Source: CAZWRV01 sp964636325
Lineage (GTDB): Bacteria > Verrucomicrobiota > Lentisphaeria > Victivallales > GWF2-50-93
Reading direction: 5' to 3'
Assembly (NCBI GenBank): GCA_964636325.1
Contig: CAZWRV010000068.1
Coordinates: 1-33,834, forward strand
Length of the DNA stretch: 33,834 nt
In this document: positions 19,600 to 28,637 of the stretch, piece by piece
How the letters are laid out: each line of letters opens with the position of its first letter
How positions within the stretch are numbered: position 1 is the first letter of the stretch
Notes under the pieces: model-generated
What the model saw: only the letters and a program-made list of their open reading frames with translations
Databases searched by the model: none
Told to the model about the DNA's origin: nothing
Position numbers and translations under genes: made by a program

Positions 19600-21804
19600 T
19601 TATATGGAATCCTCCTTCATAGGAGTCCATTCCGGCATGACTTTCTCCGAGATGCCGGCCGTGGACTTCCACCAAGGCGGCTGCTTGAACTCGAAGTTGC
19701 CGCAGGCGGCGGCGATCTTGCTTCCGGATGCGTCCCGCATGTCGGCAGCGAGAGAATATTCACCGAATTTCAGCTGCGGTGTCTTGATCACGCCGCGGAC
19801 AATTCCAAGACTGTCGGGCGGCATCACCGCCGATGCTACAGACGGCCCTGCATCCTTCAGAGACAGTGAAAACAAGACATCCTTGATCCTGCTGAATTCG
19901 CAGTTCAACGGATACAGCTCAATGTTCACACGTCCTACGGCGCCGTTCGTTTCAAGGAGCAGTTCCGCGGGAGGCAGCGGTTTCTGCGGAACGCGGGGGT
20001 CGCAGAAGCCGGGCAGGTTGGCGATTTCAGCAGGCGACAACGGCCTGCGGTACACCCGGAAATCATCGATGAGCGTATGGGGTTCAGCCGTGCGGGGCTG
20101 CGGCGCGTAGTTGAAGATTTTGGAGAAATCCACAGGCTTGAAGCGTATTGAATTCAGCCTACATATCGGCCAGTATTTATCGTCCGGATGATAACCCACG
20201 CTCGTTTTATCCTCGTCGCAGATCACGAATGCGAAAGATCCGGGAGTGCTCCACTGGGGGTTGTTCTCGTCAAGCCTGCACCTGTACGTCCATGGCTTTC
20301 CATTGACGAAATAATGCAGACTGCTGCCTTCCCAGGCCACGGCAAGGTGCACCCACCTGCCCGGCTGGAACTCAATCGGCTGCTGGACTCCTGGCGACAT
20401 GTTCTGCCAGAGGATGAAGCGGGCCATCGGTATCCTCGGATTCCAGTGCTCGTGGGTCTTTATGCTCTCCGGCAAAGTCCCCATAAGATGGAAAATGTCT
20501 ACCGCAGTAGGATATATCCTGTCGTAAGGATTGTCGCGCATGAAATTGTCCCAGTCGGACGGCCGGATCCAGAAAGCGATCGTGCCGCCGGACGAATCCA
20601 CGTTTCCATTCCCGTCGTATTCGATCTCCAATCCGCCTTTCCCCAGGAGCAAAGCCTGTCCTTCAAGCCCCTCCTGGTAAAAGCTGGCGGTCTGACTTTC
20701 TTTGAGCTCCAGAGCCTCATCGCCGCCGGAAGCCGATGCCGTGGCCGACGCCTTGGCCTGAGTCCCCTTGGCGCACAAATCTGGATTCGGAGACTGGTTG
20801 AACCTGGCGTGGAATATCAGGTCTCCGGCATCGCGGACGAAAGGCGGCCTGCCGGAGAGCGCCCCGGCTTCCGCCAGAGGACGCGTCGCCAGAGCATGGA
20901 GTTCAGTGTCCAAGTCGTAAAACTGGCGCAGCGAAGATGAAATCCTGATCTCGTCCACCAGACCTGAAAAACCCAATGTTCCAGCCGGGCCGCCGCCCAC
21001 GTTCAATATGCCGGGCCCGACAAGCGGAGCAATGTCCTCGCCTGAAAGCCGCCCGCTCCATATGAGTTTTCCATTGACGAACATTTGCATTTGGCCCGCC
21101 TTCGACGGTTTGATCAAGCCCCATTCAAGGGCCAGATGAACCCATTCGCCGAACACCGTTTTCCCGGCATCCACCTGTGCATCCTTGCCGCCATAGGCGA
21201 CATGGAGGGAGCCGTCGCCCTTTACATGCATGCTCAATGTCGGCTTCGTGCCTGAGATGCAGCTCCATATCACAGCATCGACATCAGGCCGCACATCGAT
21301 CTTCACCCACATCTCGACGCTGTTCTGCTCAGTGCGTCCACCATCGGGAAACACGAGCCTTCCACCGCCTTCCTTGAAGCTCAGCGCCCCTCCGAAACGG
21401 CCGTTTCTTACGAACTCCGCCGAGCCCGCCAGCCTGGCATCCTGCCCCATCGGCCTGGCATTGCGCGCAACGCCCATGGCGGAACCTGCGGCAACATCCG
21501 TGGAGGTTTCCTTTTCGGGCAGAGGCTCGCCCATGCTCGTGTCGCCGGCCGCCCCGGCTCCGGCTATTTCATCCAGATGGTAGATGCCGACTGTCGCCTC
21601 GTCGTAGCTGTATGGCTGCCACCAGGCGGAACCTGACGCAAGCGGATAGCAGGCAAGCGGAGTCTTCTCCGGTTCGGCGGCCGCACAAAGAGACAACCCG
21701 CATAAGATCATTGCAGCAGTTGCCGCCGTCAGCATGCCGTATACAGGCGGGACGGGCAGGTCGCCGCGCCGCAACTTCCGAGAACTGTCAAGCCGATATC
21801 GCAT
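19600..21804 (-). CDS. Secreted double-LamG protein, N-terminal part of the split gene
   Basis: 734 residues from ATG 21804 (AAGGAG five bases upstream; the frame runs open to 21906 into the macroglobulin gene). A signal peptide ends near SLCAAA/EPEK, residue 43. Two concanavalin/LamG-type jelly-roll domains follow, about 75-300 and 345-590, each with a WVHLA.EW/VAWEG strand and F.G..DEIRI/IDDFRVYRRPLS end. An Ig-like segment (about 610-715) then leads to WTPMKEDSI and a UAA stop. The stop is preceded by AAGGAGG (19611-19617), resembling an internal Shine-Dalgarno. A +1 shift at ATA-TAA would continue into the DUF6067 frame and give 1324 residues. The macroglobulin gene ends 40 bases upstream, so they are probably cotranscribed. 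Confidence 0.75.
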   Translation of the reverse strand: MRYRLDSSRKLRRGDLPVPPVYGMLTAATAAMILCGLSLCAAAEPEKTPLACYPLASGSAWWQPYSYDEATVGIYHLDEIAGAGAAGDTSMGEPLPEKETSTDVAAGSAMGVARNARPMGQDARLAGSAEFVRNGRFGGALSFKEGGGRLVFPDGGRTEQNSVEMWVKIDVRPDVDAVIWSCISGTKPTLSMHVKGDGSLHVAYGGKDAQVDAGKTVFGEWVHLALEWGLIKPSKAGQMQMFVNGKLIWSGRLSGEDIAPLVGPGILNVGGGPAGTLGFSGLVDEIRISSSLRQFYDLDTELHALATRPLAEAGALSGRPPFVRDAGDLIFHARFNQSPNPDLCAKGTQAKASATASASGGDEALELKESQTASFYQEGLEGQALLLGKGGLEIEYDGNGNVDSSGGTIAFWIRPSDWDNFMRDNPYDRIYPTAVDIFHLMGTLPESIKTHEHWNPRIPMARFILWQNMSPGVQQPIEFQPGRWVHLAVAWEGSSLHYFVNGKPWTYRCRLDENNPQWSTPGSFAFVICDEDKTSVGYHPDDKYWPICRLNSIRFKPVDFSKIFNYAPQPRTAEPHTLIDDFRVYRRPLSPAEIANLPGFCDPRVPQKPLPPAELLLETNGAVGRVNIELYPLNCEFSRIKDVLFSLSLKDAGPSVASAVMPPDSLGIVRGVIKTPQLKFGEYSLAADMRDASGSKIAAACGNFEFKQPPWWKSTAGISEKVMPEWTPMKEDSI

Positions 21805-21844
21805 GTCGGCTCCTTGTCTTATGCTCCTTTGCCTTAATCTGAAC

Positions 21845-24800
21845 CTACTTCGCGTCCTCGACGACGATCTTGAACTCGTCGGAGTTGGCTTTGAGCTCGG
21901 GGGCATACATGGCGTAGCCCTTCGTGGGGAGCGCGCTGAACCTGCCGGGGATCTCGGCCCGCATACGGTATGAGACGCTGTGCTTCCCGCGTGCGAGCGC
22001 CCTGACGAAGAAGCAGACCTTCTCGTCGCGGAACTCGACGTATGCGCCCATGTCGTTGCCGTTGTAGCCGCTGCGAACTTCGCAGGGCTCGAAGCCGGCG
22101 GGCTTCATGTCTTCGAAGATTAAATATTCGTAGTCGTTCTTGCTCTCGATGGTCATCTCTATCTCGGCGAGTTCGCCGCTCTTCATGACGGCGAGATCTT
22201 TTATTTCCTCGCGCTCGTATTTCTCGACCTTCTGGTCGATTGCCTGGCCGCGCGAGCCGGAGACCTTGGTCGTTTTAGCGACCTTCTTCAGCCTGTAATA
22301 TTTCCTGTCGACCTTGATTTCGAGCCCGGCCTTCTTGATTGGATCTTCCAGGCTGAAGTAGGTGAGGTAGGAGTTGAAATAGAGCGGCCCCTTGCCCTTT
22401 TTGACGAACTTGACGTCGTGCTTGCCAGTCTTCACGCTCTCGCCCTCGATGACGAACTTGTTGTCGAAGGTGAAAAGGTCGGCGCCGGTGATTCTGACGG
22501 TCTTTTTCATTTCGCCATCGAGGTAGACTTCGACGGTCATGTCGGGGCTGGCCTCGCCGGAAGCTTCAAGATAGTCGGAGAACGCCTCGATGCATAGCGC
22601 GGTGTCCCTCGTGGAATTCCAGTATGTCGAATGCTTCCTGTTGTTGAGGAGATATTTGACGAGGGCCGGTGCGGTAGTTCCCTTCGGCTCCACGGCGGAA
22701 AGCAGCTTGAGGTAGTAGGCCATCGCCTCGATCTCGCTGCCGTACCAGAACCACCAGCAGTTCCCCTCGCCCAAGTTGAGATATGCGGTCTGGTTCTCGT
22801 CGTCCTTCACCAGATACTGGCTGATATTCTGCATGATCATGTTCAGTTTCTCCTGCTCTTTCTCCTTGAGGAGGGCCAGGCCGAACATCGCCTTGGCGTA
22901 GACACCGATCTCGTTTCTGTCGCGGTAGATGAAGCCCTTCATCTCGCCGTTGAACACGCCGGCGTCGCCGAGGACCATGTAGACGAGTGCGTCGAGATCG
23001 TCCGCGTGCTCCTTGCGGGGATCGATCTTCTTCTCCCAGTTCTTGATCTTCCGTATCTCCCCGTCCTGATAATTCTTCAGCCATTCGACACCGCGGGCGA
23101 CGCTGTTCTCGTCGATCTTGACTCCGGCATTCTTCGCGACCTGGAATCCGTGGACGACAGTGGCGGTCGTATGCGGATAGGACTCTTCGCCGAATCCGGA
23201 GAACCAGCCCCAGCCGCCGTCGGAGTTCTGCATGAATTCAAGCCGCCTCACATTCTCGGAGATAATCTCGTCCATCTCCTTCTCGTCGAAGACGGGATTG
23301 CGGTCGAAGCGCTTCCACTGCGCGGCGCGCTCCCTGTCCTCGCCGATCTCCTGGGCGTTGAGGTTGGACTTCTTCTCCTGGATCTTTTTGAGGTCAACGC
23401 CCATTCTCTTGAGAGTGTAGCGGGTCACTGCGGCCGGCAGGAAGCGGTTGAGCGTCTGCTCGGTGCAGCCGTATGGATAATCGAGCAGATATGGGAGCGC
23501 GTCGACCATCGCTCCCGCGAGGGTCGGCGAATAGCGGATCTCGAGCCTTGTCTCCGCAGGGCGGCGCTGCTCCGGCACGTCGACTGCGAAATTCGCAGAT
23601 TCGGCCTCTGGCCGGATGTTGCCGGAATATGCTACCATCTTCTCCATGCCGTGGACGTAGACGGGGAATTTCATCTGCATGGCGTCGGAATCCTCGTCGG
23701 TGACAGCCTTCATGGTTATAACGGCCTCGCCTTCCTTGAGGACGCTGACGCGCCAGTCGACGCGGACCTCGCCGCCCTCGTCGATCTTGACGGTCTTCGT
23801 GGTCTCGTCAAGCGCCTTGACCGTGCCGCCGCCGAGTTCGAGGGAGACTTTCGCGGACTTCGAGGAGTCGAGGTAGTTGTGGACGACGGCCGAAAGGACA
23901 ACCTCGTCCTTTTCTACGAAGAAGCGCGGCGCCTGGAGCCTGATTATAAAGTTCTTGGAGGTAATGACTTCGGTGGAGCCCTGCCCGACCTTGGTGCCGT
24001 GCGCCATTCCCCAGACCATGATCTTCCAGGTGGTAAGGTTTTCAGGCATCTTGAGCTTGATTTCGGCCTCGCCGTTCTGGTCGGGCTGGATCGAGGAGGC
24101 CCAGAACGCTGTGTCCGCAAAGTCCTTGCGGACAGCGACGGACTCGGCCTTTCCAACTTCACCGGCCCCTCCTCCGGCCTCGCCGCCGTCCATGTCCATG
24201 AGCACGTCCTTGTCGGTGGCCGCCTCCAGTTTCATCGGCGCGGCTGCGGCAAGAACCATAGGAGCGGCAGGCATCGCATCTGCAAAGCCTTCGGCCTCCG
24301 CGGCCTTCCGCCTGACTTCTCCTCCGAATCCGCGGGTGCGTCCGCCCTTTCCTCCTGCCATTCCTAGCGTCTGCTCGTCCGATATATTGCCGAATACGCC
24401 GAGGGCCTGAAGCGTCGTCTCCCCGCTCTTCAGGATGTTGCTGAATATCTTCTGGAGGCTGGACTCTTCGGTGATATTGTGGTGCCTCTGCCATTTCCAG
24501 AAGAACTCCTTTATCTCCTGGACGTTCGATCCGCCGCTGATATATTCGACGGACTTGTCGTAGACGGTTGCGACGATTGAGGACTTGACGGGCTTTCCGT
24601 CTAAGTCTGTGATCCGTATGCGCGCCTTCGCCTCCTCGCCGGGCTTGAACTTCTCCTTCGAAGGCAGGACTTCGACGTTGAGGACGCGCTTTTCTGGCGG
24701 GACGACGATCTGCTTCATCGTGCTGTATATCTTCCCGTCGGCGATTGTGACCGCCTCGAGGAAGAAGTTCGGCATGTCCTTCTTGGTGATCTCGACCTCC

Positions 24801-27800
24801 CTGAAGGCAGACTTCCCCTTAAAATCAATCACTTCAGGCTCGTCATAGACTCCGTTGACGGGGCGTGTGAAGAAGAGGACGGTCCCGCCGCTTCTTGCGG
24901 TGTTGATGAAGACGCCGGCCTTTTCGCCGGGCTCGTATTCGGCGTGGTTGTTGACGATCTCTATGTCGTTGAATCTGAAGCTCTCGGAGCTTTCTGCGCT
25001 ATCGCGGACACTGAATATGTAGCCGCCCTCTGCCTCGTTGCCCTTCGAGTCTTCGAGCGTGAACGAAAGCCGATACTGGCCGGGCTTGGCGGCCTTGATC
25101 TGCTGGGACGCCCTGCCCTCCTCATTCGCCTCCAGCTTCCAGCTTTCAAGCGTCGTCTCATCAGGCTTCATTTCCTTACCATATTTTATGCCGAGGAGCT
25201 TCAGCCTGCCCTTGCCTTTGACCGGCTTGCCGTCGACGGTGCGGGCCGCGAAATTCGCAGTTATGACGTCTCCGGTGCGGTAGTAGCCCTGGTCTGTCCA
25301 GGAGTAGACCTTGAATGGCTTTCTTGCGGCGATGACGGAGCCCTTGCCGGTTATGGTTCGGCGCGACTGGTCTACGACCTCGGCGGTGATTTCGTAGCGG
25401 TGGTCCTTGTCGGGGTGCAATTCCTTCGCGAGGGAGCTGTCTATTTCGATTTCGACGGTGCCGTCCTCGCCGATCTGGACTTCGTTCTCCATTACAAGCT
25501 CGGGGGGGTTGCGCGGGAACGGCCGCCACCATGGGACGGGGCACTTGCAGCCCCAGCCTCGCCAGCCGGGATACCAGTCGTAGTCGTATGCGAACCACCA
25601 GTATCCGGGCATGTACAGCCAGTCCCAGTAGAACGGAGGATACCAGGTTGTGTCGTGGTCGTAGCGCATGACCTTGTAGTTCACTTTCGCCTGCGTCACC
25701 GGGGCGCCGAAATAATACTTTGCTGTAATCTTAGCATCAATGGTGTCGCCCAGCTTTACCGGCTCCTTCGGCGCCTCGACCGTCACCTCGAACTCCGGCT
25801 TCTTGTATTCCTCGACCCGGAACGAGCCGCCGTCGCCATAGTTTTCGATCGAGATCCAATAGACTCCGAGAGTGGCGCTTTTCCCGAGCAGATAGCTGTC
25901 CTGGATTCCGGCGAACTCGTCGGAAGTGAGCTGCTGCTTCAGTATTTCCTGCCCTTTCGGATCACGGATCACCAAAATGAAATTCTGTTTTGCGAATTCG
26001 GAGTTGTCCTCCTGGTCGTATTGCGCCTTCCTGATCCAGAGCTTGAAGTCCACCTTGTCGCCGGGACGGTATACGGGGCGGTCGGTCATGCAGAAGATCT
26101 TGGTCTGCTTGTATTCGTAGTCCTTTTCGCCGGGGAACCAGACATGCGTGAATCCGATGAACGCGGAACGTCCGTCCTTCGCGGTGGCGGTTTCCAGCCA
26201 GGTGAAATATTTGTTCTCCTCGTTCTTCAGCTCGTCCTTTGTGAAATAGACGATGCCGCTGCGGTCGGTGAGCTTTTTCGGCGGCTCTTTGGTCACGAAG
26301 TTGACTCGTCGACCCTTGGGATTTTTCTTGGGGTCGAGGTATTCCTGTGCGTAGCCGAAGCACTCGACCGACGCGCCTTCGACGGGCTTTCCGGTCACGG
26401 CGTCGGCGACATAGATCATCTCCTTGTTCATGAGCTTTTTCTTGAGAAGTACGATGTCGTCGAGCCAGAGGACGATCCGTGAAGTGTTGCCGTCGGGGAT
26501 GCTGGCGACGACAAGATATGCGCCGGCCTTCTTGAGCGGGACTTTGACGGTGATACGGCTGTCGAAATGGTTTTCTAGTGGGGTGAGCTTCTGCTCCCAT
26601 TCGGCCGCGGATTCTCCTATATATTTTTTTTCGTCCTTATTGATGAGGCGCCAGCCGATGTTCTGGAAATCTATCTTCTCGTATTGGAGCTGTCCGGGAT
26701 TTGATCTGATGTATTTTTTGGCGTCGTCGATGAGGGCGGAGACGTTGATCTTGAACGCCTGGAGCTTGACGAGTGAGGCGTTTCGGAAGCGGAAGTAGAG
26801 GTCGGAGTCCTTGCCTGCGGCCTGTGGCCTTCCGCTCTCGAAGACGCCCCATTTGCCGACGATCTGGTCGAGCTGCTTCTGCCTGTAGCCGTTGCTTCCG
26901 GGGCCGAACCTTTTGATTGCCTCGCGCCAGACTTCCGCAGCCTTCGGATACTGGCGCCTGTCGGTGTAGACCTGGGCTAGCTTGTCGATGGCGTTGTCGG
27001 CGGAGGCGTCGCCGGTGGAAGCGACACGCCTGTATATCTTGAGGAAGTTGAATTCTTCGGGGAGCTTGAAGCGCTTGGTGCCGTTTGCGAGCTTCGCAAT
27101 AGTCTCGTCGTCCGAAAGGGTGTGGACGGCGTAGGGGCCGCTTTCCTCCTTTACAGTATTGCCACCGTCTTCGCCGTCGTCGTCCTCTCCCTCGCCGTAG
27201 AAGTTGCGGAATGAGGCCATTGTCTGGACTCCGAACTGGGAGAGCAGGAAGTCGGCGAATATGACATCCGTCTCACCCTTGTCGTTTTCCGGAGCGTATT
27301 TCTTTGCGGTGTCAAGTATCAAACGCCAGCGTTCGCCGTCGTTGGCCGCATCCGCGAAGCTCGCAGGGATTTTGTAATAGACGGGTTTTCCGTCCTCGTC
27401 GACCGGAGCGCCGCGGGAATCGCCGCCGTGCATTCCATAGCGATAGACGTTCCATGGCGCGCCCTCCTCGTAGTCCGGCAGCTTTGAGAGGACGGTGGGA
27501 TACTGGAGGCGCCAGGCGCTGCCGTCGAGGGTCTGCTGGAGCGAGCGTGCGAACTCCATGAAGAACTGGTATTTCCCGATGCGGTCGGTGTCCTTTTCCG
27601 CCAGCGGCATCGCCTGGACATAGAGCTGGAGTGCCCGGCACCTGTCCCGCTCGTAGGAGTTGACCATCCTGCCTTGGCCGCGGTGCTCGCCGCGCTCAAA
27701 CTTGCCGGCGACGATGAAACCGTAGTGGTCTATGTTGAAATACGCCCTTGCGGCCGCGGCGAGGAGGCGCCAGCTTGCGGGATAAGCAAAGACAGCCTTT

Positions 27801-28060
27801 TCGACGACCTCGTCGAATTCGTTGATCCTGTTAAGTCGGCGCAGGCACATGACTGCGCCTTCCAGCTCGAACGGAAGCTGGAGCGTATCCTTCTCAGTTC
27901 CGCCGAGCTGCTTCATGTAAATATCAAGCGCGTCCTTGTAGTTGCCATCTTTCTGGAGCTTCTGGGCCTTTTCGCGCTGAGCCTTGCCGTCGTCCTGGGA
28001 ATGCAGGTTCGCAGAAAGAAGGACTAGGATGGAAATGCCGGCGGTAATGAGCTTGTTCAT
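21845..28060 (-). CDS. Bacterial alpha-2-macroglobulin family protein with thioester motif
   Basis: 2071 residues, exported: signal peptide ITAGISILVLLSANLHS. A TPR-like helical region (about 25-420) is followed by MG-type beta domains (MG1/MG2 with YVADAVTGKPVEGASV, FCMTDRPVYRPGDKV), a Gly/Ala-rich bait-like segment (GGEAGGGAGEVGKAESV) and the ADTAFWASSIQPDQNG motif. The thioester site GCTEQ has Cys1532 and Gln1535, within an alpha/alpha toroid (complement-like domain). A C-terminal receptor-binding-like domain ends the protein. Such proteins trap proteases in the periplasm and are often partnered by PbpC; none is here. Unusual is a very aromatic insert at about 803-850 (WYPPFYWDWLYMPGYWWF, Cys-Lys-Cys, many Pro). 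RBS GGAGG is eight bases from ATG. Confidence 0.93.
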   Translation of the reverse strand: MNKLITAGISILVLLSANLHSQDDGKAQREKAQKLQKDGNYKDALDIYMKQLGGTEKDTLQLPFELEGAVMCLRRLNRINEFDEVVEKAVFAYPASWRLLAAAARAYFNIDHYGFIVAGKFERGEHRGQGRMVNSYERDRCRALQLYVQAMPLAEKDTDRIGKYQFFMEFARSLQQTLDGSAWRLQYPTVLSKLPDYEEGAPWNVYRYGMHGGDSRGAPVDEDGKPVYYKIPASFADAANDGERWRLILDTAKKYAPENDKGETDVIFADFLLSQFGVQTMASFRNFYGEGEDDDGEDGGNTVKEESGPYAVHTLSDDETIAKLANGTKRFKLPEEFNFLKIYRRVASTGDASADNAIDKLAQVYTDRRQYPKAAEVWREAIKRFGPGSNGYRQKQLDQIVGKWGVFESGRPQAAGKDSDLYFRFRNASLVKLQAFKINVSALIDDAKKYIRSNPGQLQYEKIDFQNIGWRLINKDEKKYIGESAAEWEQKLTPLENHFDSRITVKVPLKKAGAYLVVASIPDGNTSRIVLWLDDIVLLKKKLMNKEMIYVADAVTGKPVEGASVECFGYAQEYLDPKKNPKGRRVNFVTKEPPKKLTDRSGIVYFTKDELKNEENKYFTWLETATAKDGRSAFIGFTHVWFPGEKDYEYKQTKIFCMTDRPVYRPGDKVDFKLWIRKAQYDQEDNSEFAKQNFILVIRDPKGQEILKQQLTSDEFAGIQDSYLLGKSATLGVYWISIENYGDGGSFRVEEYKKPEFEVTVEAPKEPVKLGDTIDAKITAKYYFGAPVTQAKVNYKVMRYDHDTTWYPPFYWDWLYMPGYWWFAYDYDWYPGWRGWGCKCPVPWWRPFPRNPPELVMENEVQIGEDGTVEIEIDSSLAKELHPDKDHRYEITAEVVDQSRRTITGKGSVIAARKPFKVYSWTDQGYYRTGDVITANFAARTVDGKPVKGKGRLKLLGIKYGKEMKPDETTLESWKLEANEEGRASQQIKAAKPGQYRLSFTLEDSKGNEAEGGYIFSVRDSAESSESFRFNDIEIVNNHAEYEPGEKAGVFINTARSGGTVLFFTRPVNGVYDEPEVIDFKGKSAFREVEITKKDMPNFFLEAVTIADGKIYSTMKQIVVPPEKRVLNVEVLPSKEKFKPGEEAKARIRITDLDGKPVKSSIVATVYDKSVEYISGGSNVQEIKEFFWKWQRHHNITEESSLQKIFSNILKSGETTLQALGVFGNISDEQTLGMAGGKGGRTRGFGGEVRRKAAEAEGFADAMPAAPMVLAAAAPMKLEAATDKDVLMDMDGGEAGGGAGEVGKAESVAVRKDFADTAFWASSIQPDQNGEAEIKLKMPENLTTWKIMVWGMAHGTKVGQGSTEVITSKNFIIRLQAPRFFVEKDEVVLSAVVHNYLDSSKSAKVSLELGGGTVKALDETTKTVKIDEGGEVRVDWRVSVLKEGEAVITMKAVTDEDSDAMQMKFPVYVHGMEKMVAYSGNIRPEAESANFAVDVPEQRRPAETRLEIRYSPTLAGAMVDALPYLLDYPYGCTEQTLNRFLPAAVTRYTLKRMGVDLKKIQEKKSNLNAQEIGEDRERAAQWKRFDRNPVFDEKEMDEIISENVRRLEFMQNSDGGWGWFSGFGEESYPHTTATVVHGFQVAKNAGVKIDENSVARGVEWLKNYQDGEIRKIKNWEKKIDPRKEHADDLDALVYMVLGDAGVFNGEMKGFIYRDRNEIGVYAKAMFGLALLKEKEQEKLNMIMQNISQYLVKDDENQTAYLNLGEGNCWWFWYGSEIEAMAYYLKLLSAVEPKGTTAPALVKYLLNNRKHSTYWNSTRDTALCIEAFSDYLEASGEASPDMTVEVYLDGEMKKTVRITGADLFTFDNKFVIEGESVKTGKHDVKFVKKGKGPLYFNSYLTYFSLEDPIKKAGLEIKVDRKYYRLKKVAKTTKVSGSRGQAIDQKVEKYEREEIKDLAVMKSGELAEIEMTIESKNDYEYLIFEDMKPAGFEPCEVRSGYNGNDMGAYVEFRDEKVCFFVRALARGKHSVSYRMRAEIPGRFSALPTKGYAMYAPELKANSDEFKIVVEDAK

Positions 28061-28122
28061 ATCGTCAACCTCCAGTTTGTTTATATTTCCAGACGATAAG
28101 ACGATTGAGAAGGAAAGTTATT

Positions 28123-28214
28123 AGTTATTGGTAAATCGTTAATCGCTTACTGTTGATCGCCGACATTGACGATAAAGTTGACAGCCAATAACTGAGAACC
28201 GATAACCAATAACT
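28123..28214. repeat. AGTTATTGGT inverted repeat region
   Basis: AGTTATTGGT (28123-28132) and ACCAATAACT (28205-28214) are exact inverses; CCAATAACTG also occurs directly repeated at 28184 and 28206. Between them is AT-rich DNA with GTTAATCG and GTTGATCG motifs. This fills most of the 163-base gap between the macroglobulin gene and the small membrane gene. No gene is seen. Confidence 0.55.
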
Positions 28215-28223
28215 GTTACAAGC

Positions 28224-28541
28224 TCACTCCCCTTCCTTTCCGCAGAAGAAGAAGGCGTCGGCTACGCTCCAGGCGTAAATTACCATCAGGACGACGATGT
28301 ATGCGACGAACCTGATCACGACGCCTGTCGGGAAGCGCAGGTCGCCGGTGTCGTTGTTCAGTATCTGGGCCGCAATGTGCAGATACATCCTTGCAAGCTC
28401 CCAGACAGTCATCACGAACAGGACGATGGCGGAGATCAGCATCAGGGAGCCGCGTATATATTTTCCCGCGGCGAGCTGGCCTATGCCCGGAAGGACCAGG
28501 CTCATGCCGGCGTAGAGAAATTTGCGTTTAACTTTAGCCAT
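28224..28541 (-). CDS. Small multi-pass membrane protein
   Basis: 105 residues if started at ATG 28541 (GGAGG lies 13 bases upstream, a long spacing; the frame is open to 28637). The N-terminal MAKVKRKFLYAGMSLVLPGI and the following GQLAAGKYIRGS resemble the motif that opens small membrane proteins of the DUF5683/TM2 kind. Two clear hydrophobic segments follow (about 32-52 and 76-98), with ADAFFFCGKEGE at the end. The role is unknown. It lies between the NamZ-like gene and the macroglobulin gene on the same strand, so it may belong to an envelope operon. Confidence 0.6.
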   Translation of the reverse strand: MAKVKRKFLYAGMSLVLPGIGQLAAGKYIRGSLMLISAIVLFVMTVWELARMYLHIAAQILNNDTGDLRFPTGVVIRFVAYIVVLMVIYAWSVADAFFFCGKEGE

Positions 28542-28574
28542 ATGCTGCTTGATGCCTCCAAAGTCGCGGTTAAT

Positions 28575-28623
28575 AATAACCGCGCACGGCAACAATTTTG
28601 AATAACCGCGCACGGTGACAATT
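28575..28623. repeat. Tandem direct repeat, 23-bp unit twice
   Basis: AATAACCGCGCACGG followed by YRACAATT occurs at 28575-28597 and 28601-28623, two mismatches apart. It lies in the gap between the small membrane gene and the NamZ-like gene, which argues that the longer open frame reaching 28637 is not coding over this part. Confidence 0.6.
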
Positions 28624-28637
28624 ACGGCATCCGGCAT

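Noticed and set aside
17829..21804. Two independent genes, LamG protein and DUF6067 protein
   Set aside because: The second frame lacks a normal start, RBS and signal peptide, and its first residues align in sense with the linker at the end of the first. One split gene is preferred, though not proven.
22631..26482. Long open frames on the + strand opposite the macroglobulin gene (22631-24367 and 24944-26482)
   Set aside because: They are antisense shadows created by high GC at third positions; the minus frame has signal peptide, domains and the thioester motif, and the + frames have no recognisable protein.
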